Shown: positions 25,411 to 35,332, numbered from the stretch's first letter. The stretch: DNA of 64,000 bases from Winogradskyella wandonensis (GCF_004346845.1 NZ_SMGI01000005.1:82805-146804); one strand, 5' to 3'. A program made the numbers and translations. Notes: generated by a model not told the origin, from the letters alone.

Positions 25411-26003
25411 TGCTGAAAGAACATCTTAAATCGCAACGAATTATTTTGGCCTCGGGTTCTCCAAGACGGCATGAGTTTTTCAAAGCACTAGACTTAGAAT
25501 TTGAAGTAAGACTAAAGCCTGTTGAAGAGATATATCCAGAGCATCTTCAAAGAGAAGACATAACAGATTACCTTTCTAAACTTAAAGCAGAACCTTTTCT
25601 TCCAGAATTAAAACAGAATGACATATTGGTAACAAGCGACACGATTGTTTGGCATAATAATAAGGCGCTTGGCAAGCCGAAAGATGAAAACGAGGCTTAC
25701 AAAATGATAAAATCTTTGAGCAATGCCACACACAGTGTAATATCGTCTGCTTGTTTCACGACTTTAACGCAACAAATTGTAGTCAATACAACAACATGGG
25801 TTACGTTTAAACGGTTGTCTGATGAGGAAATTTGGTACTACATCAACAACTTTAAACCCTTTGATAAAGCTGGCGCTTATGGCATACAAGAATGGATTGG
25901 TGCAGTAGGTATAACAGCCATAAAAGGCTCTTACAACAACGTCGTTGGTTTACCCACACATTTAGTTTACGAAACGTTAATACGCATGGCTAACGATAAA
26001 TAA
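25410..26003 (+). CDS. maf: Maf-family nucleotide pyrophosphatase
   Basis: The 197-residue protein has the Maf signature ILASGSPRRHEFF at residues 12-24, the central SDTIVWHNNKALGKPKD, and GAYGIQEWIGAVGITAIKGS near the end. Maf proteins hydrolyse non-canonical or modified nucleoside triphosphates (dTTP/UTP or 7-methyl-GTP types). The start ATG overlaps the UbiA gene's stop (TAATG). It closes the tight operon that begins with the DUF2520 gene. Confidence 0.92.
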   Translation: MLKEHLKSQRIILASGSPRRHEFFKALDLEFEVRLKPVEEIYPEHLQREDITDYLSKLKAEPFLPELKQNDILVTSDTIVWHNNKALGKPKDENEAYKMIKSLSNATHSVISSACFTTLTQQIVVNTTTWVTFKRLSDEEIWYYINNFKPFDKAGAYGIQEWIGAVGITAIKGSYNNVVGLPTHLVYETLIRMANDK

Positions 26004-26032
26004 CATCGTATCTTTATGTCAAAACTAGAAAA

Positions 26033-26980
26033 ATGAATAATCCGATAAAAAGCATGACCGTTTTTACGAGCTTATTATCCTTACTTGTCATTGCATTTTC
26101 ATGCAAAGAAGAGCAAAAACCTATAGACAAGCAATTAGCAGTTACCGATAATACAATTAAAACCGAGATACTTAAATCTGCGGAACCACTTAGCAAAGAA
26201 TTTAATGACTATTGGTATGCCGGAGAGGCTGAAATATCGTCTTACAAACTCGAGCAAGCGCGTTATGGCGAAATGCGAGACGGTACGGCTGTTTTGGTAT
26301 ATGTGACCGAAGATTTTTTACCAGAAGAGCAAGTAAAGGCAGATAACTACAGTAAAGACAATACCTCTGTTCTAAAGCTTAATGCAACTAAAAACTTTAA
26401 TACAGGAATATATCCTTACTCAATAATGCAGAGTACGTTTTATCCTGTGGCAAATAACCAACATGCTCTAAAAGTAACGGCATCTATCCAAGAATGGTGC
26501 GGACATGTTTACGCGCAATTAAATAATAGAGATAATTTTGAAATTAAAGCTCACTCCTACTTCGAGACCGAAGCAGACCAAAATTTAAATTTAGAAAAGT
26601 CAATTACAGAAAATGAAATTTGGACACAATTACGAGTTAATCCTAAATCACTCCCAACGGGAGAACTAAAAATTTTACCATCGTTAGAATTTTTAAGATT
26701 AAAACACTTAAAATTTAAAGCCTTAAACGCAGAAGCGACTTTAAATGACGATTCGTATAAAATCCACTATCCTGAAATAAACAGAACGCTAAAAATTAAC
26801 TTCAATCCTAATTTTCCATTTGATATTATTAGCTGGGAAGAAACATATCCAGATGGTTATGGGCCAAATGCCAAACTTTTAACGACAAAGGCTAATAAAA
26901 TAAAAACCATTAAATCTGCCTACTGGAGTAAAAATTCAAATTCAGACGAAAATTTAAGAAATACACTTGGGTTAGAATAA
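26033..26980 (+). CDS. putative lipoprotein of unknown function
   Basis: The 315-residue protein has a signal sequence with lipobox AFSC (C24) after MTVFTSLLSLLVI. The mature protein is mixed alpha/beta without a domain I recognise. It includes a conserved-looking SIQEWCGHVYAQLNNRDNF segment. Homologues are sometimes labelled septum formation inhibitor Maf, probably only because they follow maf, and there is no Maf motif here. The 29-base gap after maf makes cotranscription likely. Confidence 0.75.
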   Translation: MNNPIKSMTVFTSLLSLLVIAFSCKEEQKPIDKQLAVTDNTIKTEILKSAEPLSKEFNDYWYAGEAEISSYKLEQARYGEMRDGTAVLVYVTEDFLPEEQVKADNYSKDNTSVLKLNATKNFNTGIYPYSIMQSTFYPVANNQHALKVTASIQEWCGHVYAQLNNRDNFEIKAHSYFETEADQNLNLEKSITENEIWTQLRVNPKSLPTGELKILPSLEFLRLKHLKFKALNAEATLNDDSYKIHYPEINRTLKINFNPNFPFDIISWEETYPDGYGPNAKLLTTKANKIKTIKSAYWSKNSNSDENLRNTLGLE

Positions 26981-27028
26981 TTGAGTAAAAACTAAACTAT
27001 ATTTGTGTTAAACAGATTAACGTTAGTT

Positions 27029-27562
27029 ATGCTCAATTTTTTTAATATATATAAGACAGAAATTATATATACCATTATTCTGCTTATCATCCTCTTAATC
27101 ATTAGAGCGTTTATAGTAATTGCAGTAAAAAAGATTGGAAAAACAAGTGGTACTACTGAAGCAAGGGCAAATCTCATTGGCCGCTATGTCACTGTTACAA
27201 TTTTTCTCTTAGGTGCGCTCATTGAAGCCTTTGTGCTAGGTGCAAATTTTGGGGATATTTCTCTTTTATTTTCTTCCGTTTTTGCTGTAATTGGCATTGC
27301 GCTATTTGCAATTTGGTCGATTTTAAGCAATATTACATCTGGCGTAATTATGTTTTTTTCATTTCCCTACAAGGTAGGAGACAAAATTAAAATTCACGAT
27401 AAAGATTTCCCCGTTGTAGCTATTATTGAAGATATTCGCGCGTTTCAACTTATTCTAAGAGAAGATAATGGCGATTTAGTCACTTACCCAAACAACCTAA
27501 TATTACAAAAACCTGTAACGCTTATCCAAAAGGATGCCTTAGATGATAGTAGTATTTTGTAA
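27029..27562 (+). CDS. small MscS-type mechanosensitive channel
   Basis: The 177-residue protein has two or three helices, then a beta domain with the MscS-type helix and loop. It contains LFSSVFAVIGIALFAIWSIL, SNITSGVIMFF and FPYKVGDKIKIHDKDFPVVA, ending in LVTYPNNLIL. It lacks the large C-terminal vestibule of E. coli MscS. I chose the ATG at 27029; a GTG at 27005 would add eight residues. It probably releases ions or small solutes on hypo-osmotic stress. It precedes corA by 11 bases. Confidence 0.82.
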   Translation: MLNFFNIYKTEIIYTIILLIILLIIRAFIVIAVKKIGKTSGTTEARANLIGRYVTVTIFLLGALIEAFVLGANFGDISLLFSSVFAVIGIALFAIWSILSNITSGVIMFFSFPYKVGDKIKIHDKDFPVVAIIEDIRAFQLILREDNGDLVTYPNNLILQKPVTLIQKDALDDSSIL

Positions 27563-27573
27563 ATTGAAGCATT

Positions 27574-28641
27574 ATGGGTAAAAAACGTACAGAAAATTAC
27601 AAAAAACACGTTGGGCAGGTACCAGGCTCTGTTATATATACTGGAAAAAAAACAAATAAAAAACTTCACATTCATTCTTTTGACTATACAAAGGAAAGTA
27701 TTGAAGAAACCGTACTTCTTAACATAGAAGATGCATCTGCCTATAAAGAAACATCATCCGTTACTTGGATAAACATCAATGGACTAAATTATACGCAAGA
27801 AATCTCTAATATCGGCAATCAATACAATCTTCATCCTCTTGTCTTAGAAGATATTACGCATACAAGCCAGCGTCCTAAGATAGACGAATACGAAGATTAC
27901 ATCTTCGTAGTTTTAAAAATGCTGTACTATGACGAAAAAGAACAAATCGTTGTAGAACAGGTAAGCTTTATTTTAGGCAAAAACTATGTATTAACCTTTC
28001 AAGAAGCAGAAGGCGATGTTTTCGATACGATTAGAGAACGACTTCGTGAGAACAAAGGCCGCATAAGAGGATTAAAATCCGATTATCTTATGTATGCATT
28101 AATAGATGCTGTTGTCGATAATTATTTTAGCGTTATCGAAACCCTAGGTAATAAAATTGAAGATTTAGAAACAGAACTTTTTTCTGGAAATACAAGAGAA
28201 GATATTAATATTGAAATTCAGCAACTAAAACGCGAAATCCTAAAAGTTAGACGTGCTATTTTTCCGCTTAGAGAGATTATAAGTCGTATTGAAAAGTCTG
28301 AAAATTCGCTAATAAACAAACGCACAATTACCTATTACAGAGATGTTTACGACCATTTAATTCAAGTGTCAGAAAATATAGATATTTATCGCGAAATGAT
28401 TTGGAGTTTAATGGACATGTACATGACAACAATTAGTAATAAGATGAATGAAGTCATGAAAGTACTGACCATTATCGCCACTATCTTTATTCCTTTGACC
28501 TTTATCGCTGGTATTTATGGAATGAATTTCGAATACATCCCAGAGCTTGACTATAGGTATAGTTATTTTATTCTTTGGGGCATAATGATAGTTCTTTTTG
28601 TTGGTATGCTTTATTACTTCAGAAGAAAAAAGTGGTTATAA
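27574..28641 (+). CDS. corA: magnesium/cobalt transporter CorA
   Basis: The 355-residue protein has the large cytosolic N-terminal funnel domain and a long stalk helix. Two C-terminal transmembrane helices flank the signature GMN in GIYGMNFEYIPEL near residue 318. The C-terminus is basic (RRKKWL). CorA forms a pentameric Mg2+ channel. It follows the MscS-type gene by 11 bases and is probably cotranscribed with it. Confidence 0.95.
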   Translation: MGKKRTENYKKHVGQVPGSVIYTGKKTNKKLHIHSFDYTKESIEETVLLNIEDASAYKETSSVTWININGLNYTQEISNIGNQYNLHPLVLEDITHTSQRPKIDEYEDYIFVVLKMLYYDEKEQIVVEQVSFILGKNYVLTFQEAEGDVFDTIRERLRENKGRIRGLKSDYLMYALIDAVVDNYFSVIETLGNKIEDLETELFSGNTREDINIEIQQLKREILKVRRAIFPLREIISRIEKSENSLINKRTITYYRDVYDHLIQVSENIDIYREMIWSLMDMYMTTISNKMNEVMKVLTIIATIFIPLTFIAGIYGMNFEYIPELDYRYSYFILWGIMIVLFVGMLYYFRRKKWL

Positions 28642-28705
28642 AATCTTAATTCTTTTTTTATTTATTGTCATAATTTACTTACTTGTGATCTTTAAATTTT
28701 TAATC

Positions 28706-29386
28706 ATGACAAGACAAGAGCATCTTAAATTCTGTAAAACCTGTACTAATCGAGAAATGGATATGAAAGTGGGCATAGTATGTAAACTAACTAATAGCAT
28801 AGCCGATTTCGAAGATGAATGCAAAGATTATACTATTGATAATGATGCCGTAGCAAGTATAAATAATGAAGACACTTTGGAGCATACCGAGGTGTTAGGT
28901 AAGATTTCTAACGAACATTTAGAAAAATTTAGAGCAGAACAAAACTTAAAGGCGGGCATATTTGCCAGTATTTTAGTCGGAGTCATTGCAGCATTAGGAT
29001 GGGCAGCGATAACCGTAATGACAGAGTTACAAATAGGTATAGTAGCTATTGCTATTGGTGCTGCTGTTGGATTAACAATGCGTTTTATCGGTAAAGGTAT
29101 AGACCAAGTTTTTGGAATTTCTGGAGCCATTATAGCATTATTAAGCTGTGTCCTAGGAAACTTTTTAAGCATTCTCGGATTCATAGCTAATCAATACGAG
29201 TTAGGATACTTAGAAACATTATTATCGTTCGACTACTCAATGACGTTTGCTATAATGAGTGAAACTGCAAGCCCTATGGACTTAGTTTTTTACGCTATTG
29301 CAGGATACGAAGGGTATAAATTTTCATTTAGAGCCTTTACCGAAAGAGATATTCATGATTTAGCGCATAAAGACTCTAACCGTTAA
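28706..29386 (+). CDS. membrane protein with N-terminal cysteine motif
   Basis: From the ATG at 28706 the 226-residue product starts MTRQEHLKFCKTCTNREMDM. Cysteines in CxxC, VCKL and DECKDY suggest a small zinc site. Four hydrophobic segments follow from about residue 80 to 195, with Gly/Ala-rich packing. The frame is open upstream to 28598 inside corA, but that longer start gives only a hydrophobic leader encoded by corA's 3' end. Function is unknown; similar proteins occur in Flavobacteriia. Confidence 0.75.
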   Translation: MTRQEHLKFCKTCTNREMDMKVGIVCKLTNSIADFEDECKDYTIDNDAVASINNEDTLEHTEVLGKISNEHLEKFRAEQNLKAGIFASILVGVIAALGWAAITVMTELQIGIVAIAIGAAVGLTMRFIGKGIDQVFGISGAIIALLSCVLGNFLSILGFIANQYELGYLETLLSFDYSMTFAIMSETASPMDLVFYAIAGYEGYKFSFRAFTERDIHDLAHKDSNR

Positions 29387-29454
29387 ATAAATCTAAAATC
29401 CCACATACAGCATAGTAACTTTTTTACCTTTGAGAAGCAACTAACTGAAAAACT

Positions 29455-31980
29455 ATGCATCGCATAAAACAAGGTATTCTATTACTTTTCGTTTTTACAT
29501 TCTCTGTAAATGCGCAACAACCAAAAAAACTAAATTCATCAGAAATTTACGAAGCAATTCAGAAGCTAAACGTTTTAGCTTCGGTGCTTTACGTGGCAGC
29601 ACATCCTGATGACGAAAATACGAGGCTCATATCGTATATGTCCAATCATGTAAAAGCCCGCACTGCTTACTTATCCTTAACGCGAGGCGATGGTGGACAA
29701 AATTTAATAGGACCAGAACTACGAGAATTATTAGGTATTATGCGTACCCAAGAATTACTTGCCGCTAGACGTGTTGATGGTGGTGAGCAACGCTTTACAC
29801 GAGCTAATGATTTTGGGTATTCTAAACACCCTGATGAAACATTAAGTATTTGGAATAAAGACGAGGTTCTAGCCGATGTTGTATGGAATATAAGACAGTT
29901 TAAACCAGACATTATCATCAATCGTTTTGACCATAGAACGCCAGGTCGTACACACGGCCATCACACAAGTTCTGCAATGCTTAGTTTAGAAGCGTTCGAT
30001 TTGGTTGGTGATGCTACAAAATATCCTGCTCAACTAAAATATGTAGATACATGGCAACCTCAGCGCATATTCTTTAATACGTCCTGGTGGTTTTACGGTA
30101 GTCAAGAAAAATTTGAAGAAGCGGACAAAAGCAATATGGCCAGCTTTGATATAGGTGTTTATTACCCATTAAAAGGTTTATCTAATAACGAGGTAGCTTC
30201 CATTGCGAGTAGCCAGCATTTGTGTCAAGGCTTTGGGCGTTTATCCACACGTGGAACGCAACAAGAATACATTGAATTGCTAAAAGGTGAGTCTTTAAAT
30301 AGTACAAACAATCCGTTTGAAGGCATAGACATCTCTTGGAATAGAATTGAAGGCGGTAAGGCTATTGGTGAACTTCTAAAGACGGTAGAAAACAATTTCA
30401 ATTTTGCAAATCCATCAGTGCATATTCCTGATTTGCTTAGAGCTTATCAACTGCTTCAAACTATAAAAAATGAACACTGGAAACAAATAAAAACTGAAGA
30501 ACTAAAAACCATTATTCAGGCATGTGCCGGACTATATTTAGAAGTTTCTGCAAATAGTCCTTCGGCTACTAAAAATGAAGCAGTAAAACTTCAAATTGAA
30601 GCCTTAAACCGCAGTGCTATTAATATAGAATTAGACTCTTACAAGATGACTTCTATAGATAATACCATTTCAAAAAATATTCAGCTTTTACCAAACCAAC
30701 GCATTAATATAGAAGAAGGCATAACCATCCCTAGTACTATAAACTACACCAACGCCTACTGGTTAAACGAGAAAGGGAGCTTAGGCATGTACAAGGTTAA
30801 CGACCAAGCCCTAATTGGTAAACCAGAAACGCCTAGAGCTATAAATATGACATTTAATTTAAATATCGAAGGCGTTATAATTCCATTTACAAAACCTGTC
30901 GTTTACCGTTATTCAGAACCTGATAAAGGCGAATTGTATCGTCCGTTTGAGATTGTACCTCCAGTTTCTGCAAGCCTAAAGGATAAGGTATTTATTTTCG
31001 AGAATGACAAACAGCGAGATATCGAAGTAAGTGTTAAAGCAGGTAGAAATAATATAGATGGTTATGTTCAGCTTGCGTATCCTAACGATTGGAACGTCTA
31101 TCCAGAAAAACAGAAAGTAACGATTAAAAATAAAGGTGATGAGCAAACTTTGGTGTTCACAGTAATCCCACCTAAAAATCAGAGCGAAGGCTTAATTTCT
31201 CCGATGGTTAATATAGATGGCGAATTCTACACAAGAGAGCTCGTAGAGATAGACTACAGCCACATTCCCTACCAGACCGTTTATTTACCTAGTGAGAGTA
31301 AGTTAGTGCGTTTAAATATTCAGAAAAAAGGCAATAACATTGGTTACATAGAAGGCGCAGGTGACGTTGTTCCAGAGAGTCTTAGACAAATTGGCTATAA
31401 CGTAACCATCATACAGCCAGAACAAATTAATTCTGACAATTTAAAAGATTTTGATGCTATAGTTGTTGGTATTAGAGCTTACAATATTTTGGATGACTTA
31501 AAGTTTAAGCAAAAATACCTGCTGGATTATGTAAAAGAAGGCGGAAATCTAGTTGTGCAATACAATACAAGCAGACGTCTCAAAGTCGACGATTTAGCAC
31601 CTTACGAATTACATCTATCTCGAGATAGAGTGACAGATGAAAATGCCGAAGTTAGAATTCTTGAGCCTAATCATCCGCTTCTAAACTTTCCAAATAAAAT
31701 CACAGAAAAAGATTTTGAAGGTTGGGTACAAGAGCGCGGCTTATATTTCCCCAACAAATGGGCAAAAGAGTTTACACCTATATTATCTGCAAATGATAAA
31801 GGCGAATCGGCCAAAGACGGTGGTCTTTTAATAGCTAAATATGGTAAAGGCAACTATATTTATACAGGTTTAAGTTTCTTTAGAGAATTCCCTGCTGGTG
31901 TTTCAGGAGCCTATCGCCTATTTGCCAATATGCTTTCAGCTGGAAAAGAAGATATCCCAAACAAAAAATTAAACGACTAA
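29455..31980 (+). CDS. secreted PIG-L family deacetylase
   Basis: The 841-residue protein has a signal peptide ending near SVNAQ. A PIG-L/LmbE domain follows with AAHPDDENTRLI (about 43-54), TRGDGGQN, and a second histidine cluster RTHGHHTSS near 165-172. A middle beta-rich region and a C-terminal glutamine-amidotransferase-like domain follow (DAIVVGIRAYNILDD, EGGNLVVQYNT). The enzyme probably removes acetyl groups from amino sugars of an extracellular or envelope glycan. A -7 box TACCTTTG lies at 29425-29432. The next genes (a small helix and an SSS symporter) follow within four bases and may import the product. Confidence 0.85.
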   Translation: MHRIKQGILLLFVFTFSVNAQQPKKLNSSEIYEAIQKLNVLASVLYVAAHPDDENTRLISYMSNHVKARTAYLSLTRGDGGQNLIGPELRELLGIMRTQELLAARRVDGGEQRFTRANDFGYSKHPDETLSIWNKDEVLADVVWNIRQFKPDIIINRFDHRTPGRTHGHHTSSAMLSLEAFDLVGDATKYPAQLKYVDTWQPQRIFFNTSWWFYGSQEKFEEADKSNMASFDIGVYYPLKGLSNNEVASIASSQHLCQGFGRLSTRGTQQEYIELLKGESLNSTNNPFEGIDISWNRIEGGKAIGELLKTVENNFNFANPSVHIPDLLRAYQLLQTIKNEHWKQIKTEELKTIIQACAGLYLEVSANSPSATKNEAVKLQIEALNRSAINIELDSYKMTSIDNTISKNIQLLPNQRINIEEGITIPSTINYTNAYWLNEKGSLGMYKVNDQALIGKPETPRAINMTFNLNIEGVIIPFTKPVVYRYSEPDKGELYRPFEIVPPVSASLKDKVFIFENDKQRDIEVSVKAGRNNIDGYVQLAYPNDWNVYPEKQKVTIKNKGDEQTLVFTVIPPKNQSEGLISPMVNIDGEFYTRELVEIDYSHIPYQTVYLPSESKLVRLNIQKKGNNIGYIEGAGDVVPESLRQIGYNVTIIQPEQINSDNLKDFDAIVVGIRAYNILDDLKFKQKYLLDYVKEGGNLVVQYNTSRRLKVDDLAPYELHLSRDRVTDENAEVRILEPNHPLLNFPNKITEKDFEGWVQERGLYFPNKWAKEFTPILSANDKGESAKDGGLLIAKYGKGNYIYTGLSFFREFPAGVSGAYRLFANMLSAGKEDIPNKKLND

Positions 31981-31983
31981 ATC

Positions 31984-32094
31984 ATGGATAAACAAACACA
32001 CGAAAAACAGCCATGGTTAAAGTCATACACTTTAGTTCTAGTGGCAAACTTAATTTATATCATTCTATTTTATTTTATAACTCAAGCATTTTAG
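31984..32094 (+). CDS. 36-residue single-span protein preceding the SSS symporter
   Basis: The reading frame begins MDKQTHEKQPWLKSYTLVLV, continues as one hydrophobic helix (ANLIYIILFYFI) and ends TQAF before TAG. It starts three bases after the PIG-L stop and ends one base before the symporter's ATG, so it is squeezed precisely between two genes. A charged N-terminus plus one helix resembles the small accessory subunits found with some sodium:solute symporters. I cannot name its family. Confidence 0.6.
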   Translation: MDKQTHEKQPWLKSYTLVLVANLIYIILFYFITQAF

Positions 32095-32095
32095 C

Positions 32096-33892
32096 ATGGT
32101 ATTAAGTTGGATAGATTGGACGGTACTTTCAGCAACACTTTTAACCATCGTGGGTTATGGTACTTGGGTTACAAGACATAATAAAAGCGCACAAGATTAC
32201 ATAAAAGGCGGAAACACAACACGTTGGTGGACAATAGGTTTGTCCGTTATGGCCACTCAAGCTAGCGCCATTACCTTTTTGTCTACAACAGGACAGGCGT
32301 TTTCTGATGGTATGGGCTTTGTACAATTCTATTTTGGCTTACCAATAGCCATGGTTATTATTTGTGCTGTTTTTATACCATTATATCATCGCTTAAAAGT
32401 GTATACAGCTTACGAATTCTTAGAAAATCGTTTCGATTTAAAAACCCGTAGTCTTACTGCTATTTTATTTTTAATTCAGCGCGGATTAGCAGCAGGAATT
32501 ACCATTTTTGCTCCGGCTATTATTCTTTCAATTGTATTAGGAATAAACATTATTTATCTTAACGTTATCATTGGTTTTCTAGTAATTATATACACAGTTT
32601 CTGGTGGTACAAAGGCAGTAACTGTAACACAAAAGCAACAAATGTTTGTGATTTTTGCTGGAATGTTAGCTGCATTATTTATCACTTTAAATTTAATTCC
32701 TGACGAGGTATCCTTTACGGATGCTTTGGAGATTGCTGGTTCAAGTGGTCGTATGGAAGTTTTGGACTTTTCGTTCGATTTAGAAAATAGATATACCGTT
32801 TGGTCTGGACTTATAGGCGGAACATTTTTAGCACTCTCTTACTTCGGAACTGACCAAAGTCAAGTACAACGCTACTTGTCTGGGAAAAGCATGAAACAAA
32901 TGCAAATGGGACTTATCTTTAATGGTCTTCTAAAAGTTCCAATGCAATTTTTTATACTACTCGTTGGAGTTATGGTATTTGTATTTTATCAATTTAACCC
33001 AGCGCCATTAAATTTTATTGACGCATCAACCGAGACTGTGTTAGCTTCAGAATATGGCGACGAATACAGAACGCTTCAGAAAAAACAAAATATCCTTTTT
33101 AATGAGAAAAAAGCACTAAGCCTTTTAATGGCTAAAGAGAATAATGAGAGTTTAAAAACACAAGCTTATAGGTTAGATAGCATAGAAAAAGCATATCGAT
33201 TAGAGTCTAAATTCTTAATAAAAAAAGCTATTGACTCTGATTATACAATAGCATACAACAATTTGAAGTCGGAGGTTGATAAACTCTCTGCAAACCCTAA
33301 AAGTGAAGATTACATAGCAAAATCCGAAGAATTAGATACTTTGTATAAGTCTTCAGCAAAAGACACCCAAACAAATGATAGGGATTACATGTTTATCCGA
33401 TTTATACTTAACCATTTACCCGTTGGACTCATTGGCCTGTTACTTGCGGTAATTCTGTCTGCCGCCATGTCTTCGACTGCTTCTGAGATAAATGCATTGG
33501 CTACAATTACATCAATAGATTTATACGGCAGAAACGTTAAAGGCGAAAAAGACGAAGCACACATGGTTAAAGTCACTAAATTATTTACATTGGCTTGGGG
33601 CATCGTAGCAATAATTATTGCCTGCTTTGCTAATTTGGCAGAGAATCTTATTCAGCTAGTAAATATTATTGGTTCTATTTTCTATGGAAATGTGCTAGGC
33701 ATATTCTTATTGGCCTTTTTCTTTAAACATATAAAAGGGAATGCCGTTTTTACCGGAGCTCTTATTACTCAGGTAATCATAATTATTGGTTGGTGGTACG
33801 ATTGGATGCCTTACTTATGGCTCAATTTATTTGGTTGCGTATTGGTTATTCTTATTGCCAATATGCTTCAATTATTAAGAAATAAAGACTAA
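32096..33892 (+). CDS. sodium:solute symporter (SSS family)
   Basis: The 598-residue protein has about thirteen helices, with the SSS features GGNTTRWWTIGLSVMATQAS near residue 39 and GTDQSQVQRYLS near 254. A long charged insertion lies between about 310 and 425, followed by SAAMSSTASEINALATI and the C-terminal helices. The insertion is larger than in PutP-type transporters but common in Bacteroidetes sugar or sialic-acid-like symporters. The substrate is unknown. Position after a secreted PIG-L deacetylase suggests a sugar or amino sugar product. Confidence 0.87.
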   Translation: MVLSWIDWTVLSATLLTIVGYGTWVTRHNKSAQDYIKGGNTTRWWTIGLSVMATQASAITFLSTTGQAFSDGMGFVQFYFGLPIAMVIICAVFIPLYHRLKVYTAYEFLENRFDLKTRSLTAILFLIQRGLAAGITIFAPAIILSIVLGINIIYLNVIIGFLVIIYTVSGGTKAVTVTQKQQMFVIFAGMLAALFITLNLIPDEVSFTDALEIAGSSGRMEVLDFSFDLENRYTVWSGLIGGTFLALSYFGTDQSQVQRYLSGKSMKQMQMGLIFNGLLKVPMQFFILLVGVMVFVFYQFNPAPLNFIDASTETVLASEYGDEYRTLQKKQNILFNEKKALSLLMAKENNESLKTQAYRLDSIEKAYRLESKFLIKKAIDSDYTIAYNNLKSEVDKLSANPKSEDYIAKSEELDTLYKSSAKDTQTNDRDYMFIRFILNHLPVGLIGLLLAVILSAAMSSTASEINALATITSIDLYGRNVKGEKDEAHMVKVTKLFTLAWGIVAIIIACFANLAENLIQLVNIIGSIFYGNVLGIFLLAFFFKHIKGNAVFTGALITQVIIIIGWWYDWMPYLWLNLFGCVLVILIANMLQLLRNKD

Positions 33893-33903
33893 AAAATCAA
33901 AAC

Positions 33904-33955
33904 AAAAAAGCGACTGGTCACTGAGATTCTCGAAGTGCAGTCGCTTTTTTGTTTT
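33904..33955. terminator. bidirectional intrinsic terminator
   Basis: AAAAAAGCGACTG (33904-33916) pairs with CAGTCGCTTTTTT (33938-33950) around a partly paired 21-base loop. It lies between the convergent symporter and DUF2911 genes and can serve both. Confidence 0.85.
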
Positions 33956-33969
33956 AATAGCACTGTAAA

Positions 33970-34818
33970 TTACATTGCGCCCCATTCTTTTAATGAGTCT
34001 TTATTCATTTTTACGTATCCAGCATTACCAGATGCCTCAGCATCAGCAAGTGAAGCTTTTGCAGCTTTTATAGCTCCAGCTTTATCGCCAGCTGCAGCAT
34101 AAATCAATGATTTTTGTCTTAAATGCCAGAAACGTGGCTTTTCAATCATACTTAAAGCTTTGTCCATCCATTCTTTGGCTTTATTTATGTCTTTTCCTGC
34201 GTTCATGTAGTACACAGCCGAAGCATATAAATCATTTGCAGATGGGCCATTCATTACTCTATCAATTGCAGCGCTAACCGTTTTATCTGTTGGTACTGTA
34301 AAAGGTATACCTGCATAAGATTTCTCCCAAATTAACTCAAGCGTTCCTCCATTGTCAGTAATGTTGTTAATATCAATAGCAAATGTTTCTACATTAAAAG
34401 GAATTTCCTCAACATCAACCTTTGCTGTTGCTACGACCTTGCTATCGTCCCATTTTTGTGGTGCTCCCCAGTTTTCAGTATCGCTATATAACATAACATC
34501 CCATTGCTTTGCAGAATTAAGCTTTGTAAAGATGGCATACGTTCCTGCTTTAACATCTTGTCCAGCGAAAGTAACATCGTCACTAAATGTTATGGTAGTA
34601 TTCTTATTAGCACCTGTACGCCAAATAGAGCCCCATGGCTCTAACTCTCCAAATATTGTTCTTCCTTTTACTCCAGGTCTTGAATATTCTATAGTAATAT
34701 CAGTTAACCCCACCTTTTGTTCCAATTTTGCACTTGGACTTGGCTGTGGTGTTTCAATCTGTGCATTGACACTAAACATTAGTGCTAGGGCAAATGCAAA
34801 TAATACGATTTTTTTCAT
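33970..34818 (-). CDS. DUF2911-family secreted protein
   Basis: The 282-residue protein has a signal peptide (MKKIVLFAFALALMFSVNAQ). The DUF2911 domain follows (ITIEYSRPGVKGRTIFG, PWGSIWRTGANKNTTI, YAIFTKLN), roughly residues 30-175. The C-terminal 100 residues are helical and TPR-like (KAKEWMDKALSM, AGAIKAAKASLADAE). DUF2911 proteins are common in Bacteroidetes and their role is not known. It stands alone, with its 5' region facing the ars operon. Confidence 0.85.
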   Translation of the reverse strand: MKKIVLFAFALALMFSVNAQIETPQPSPSAKLEQKVGLTDITIEYSRPGVKGRTIFGELEPWGSIWRTGANKNTTITFSDDVTFAGQDVKAGTYAIFTKLNSAKQWDVMLYSDTENWGAPQKWDDSKVVATAKVDVEEIPFNVETFAIDINNITDNGGTLELIWEKSYAGIPFTVPTDKTVSAAIDRVMNGPSANDLYASAVYYMNAGKDINKAKEWMDKALSMIEKPRFWHLRQKSLIYAAAGDKAGAIKAAKASLADAEASGNAGYVKMNKDSLKEWGAM

Positions 34819-34966
34819 TTTAATATGGTGTTAGTGTTTAATTTTTCACCGTAAAATTACGACTTCAATACTCCTACTAATGTTAAGAAAGACTTAAAAT
34901 AGGTACCTATAATAATTACCAATTCTGTCCTTTTTTAAAGATAAATCTTGTTTAGAAAAATACTTA

Positions 34967-34982
34967 ATCGTAATATTGCAAT
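34967..34982. promoter_or_regulatory. probable ArsR operator
   Basis: ATCGTAATATTGCAAT is an imperfect 16-base dyad centred on AATATT, matching in six of eight pairs, 19 bases before the arsR start. Its place and form fit an ArsR-family autoregulatory site that is released on binding arsenite. Confidence 0.5.
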
Positions 34983-35001
34983 AAACAAATAAAGTAGCCA
35001 T

Positions 35002-35331
35002 ATGGGACTTGTCAGATCTGAAATATTTACAGACCAACAAAACAAGATTTCGCTTTTAGCAAAAGCATTTGCGCATCCGGCAAGAGTCGCCATTTTACAA
35101 CATATTTTTAACACAGACACTTGTATATGTGGTGATTTAGTTGATGAAATCGGTTTGGCGCAATCCACTATTTCTCAACATCTCAAGGAATTAAAAACTA
35201 TTGGATTAATCAAAGGTAACATCGAAGGCACTAGCGTGTGCTATTGCATAGATAAAGAACAATGGACTGAAATGAAATCTATCATAAATCAGTTTTTGAA
35301 TCAAGACATAACGAATACTAATTGCTGTTAA
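35002..35331 (+). CDS. arsR: ArsR-family repressor
   Basis: The 109-residue winged-helix protein has FAHPARVAILQHI at residues 29-41. The metal-binding DTCICGDLV lies near 46-54, where the ArsR CxC motif lies in the DNA-binding helix. The recognition helix is AQSTISQHLKELK. It ends in NCC, which could add thiols. It begins a four-gene arsenic operon, with one base between it and the next gene. It should repress the operon and release on As(III) or Sb(III). Confidence 0.92.
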   Translation: MGLVRSEIFTDQQNKISLLAKAFAHPARVAILQHIFNTDTCICGDLVDEIGLAQSTISQHLKELKTIGLIKGNIEGTSVCYCIDKEQWTEMKSIINQFLNQDITNTNCC

Positions 35332-35332
35332 A

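Noticed and set aside
26033..26980. Second Maf protein
   Set aside because: No Maf motif is present. The label seen on homologues seems to come from adjacency to the true maf gene.
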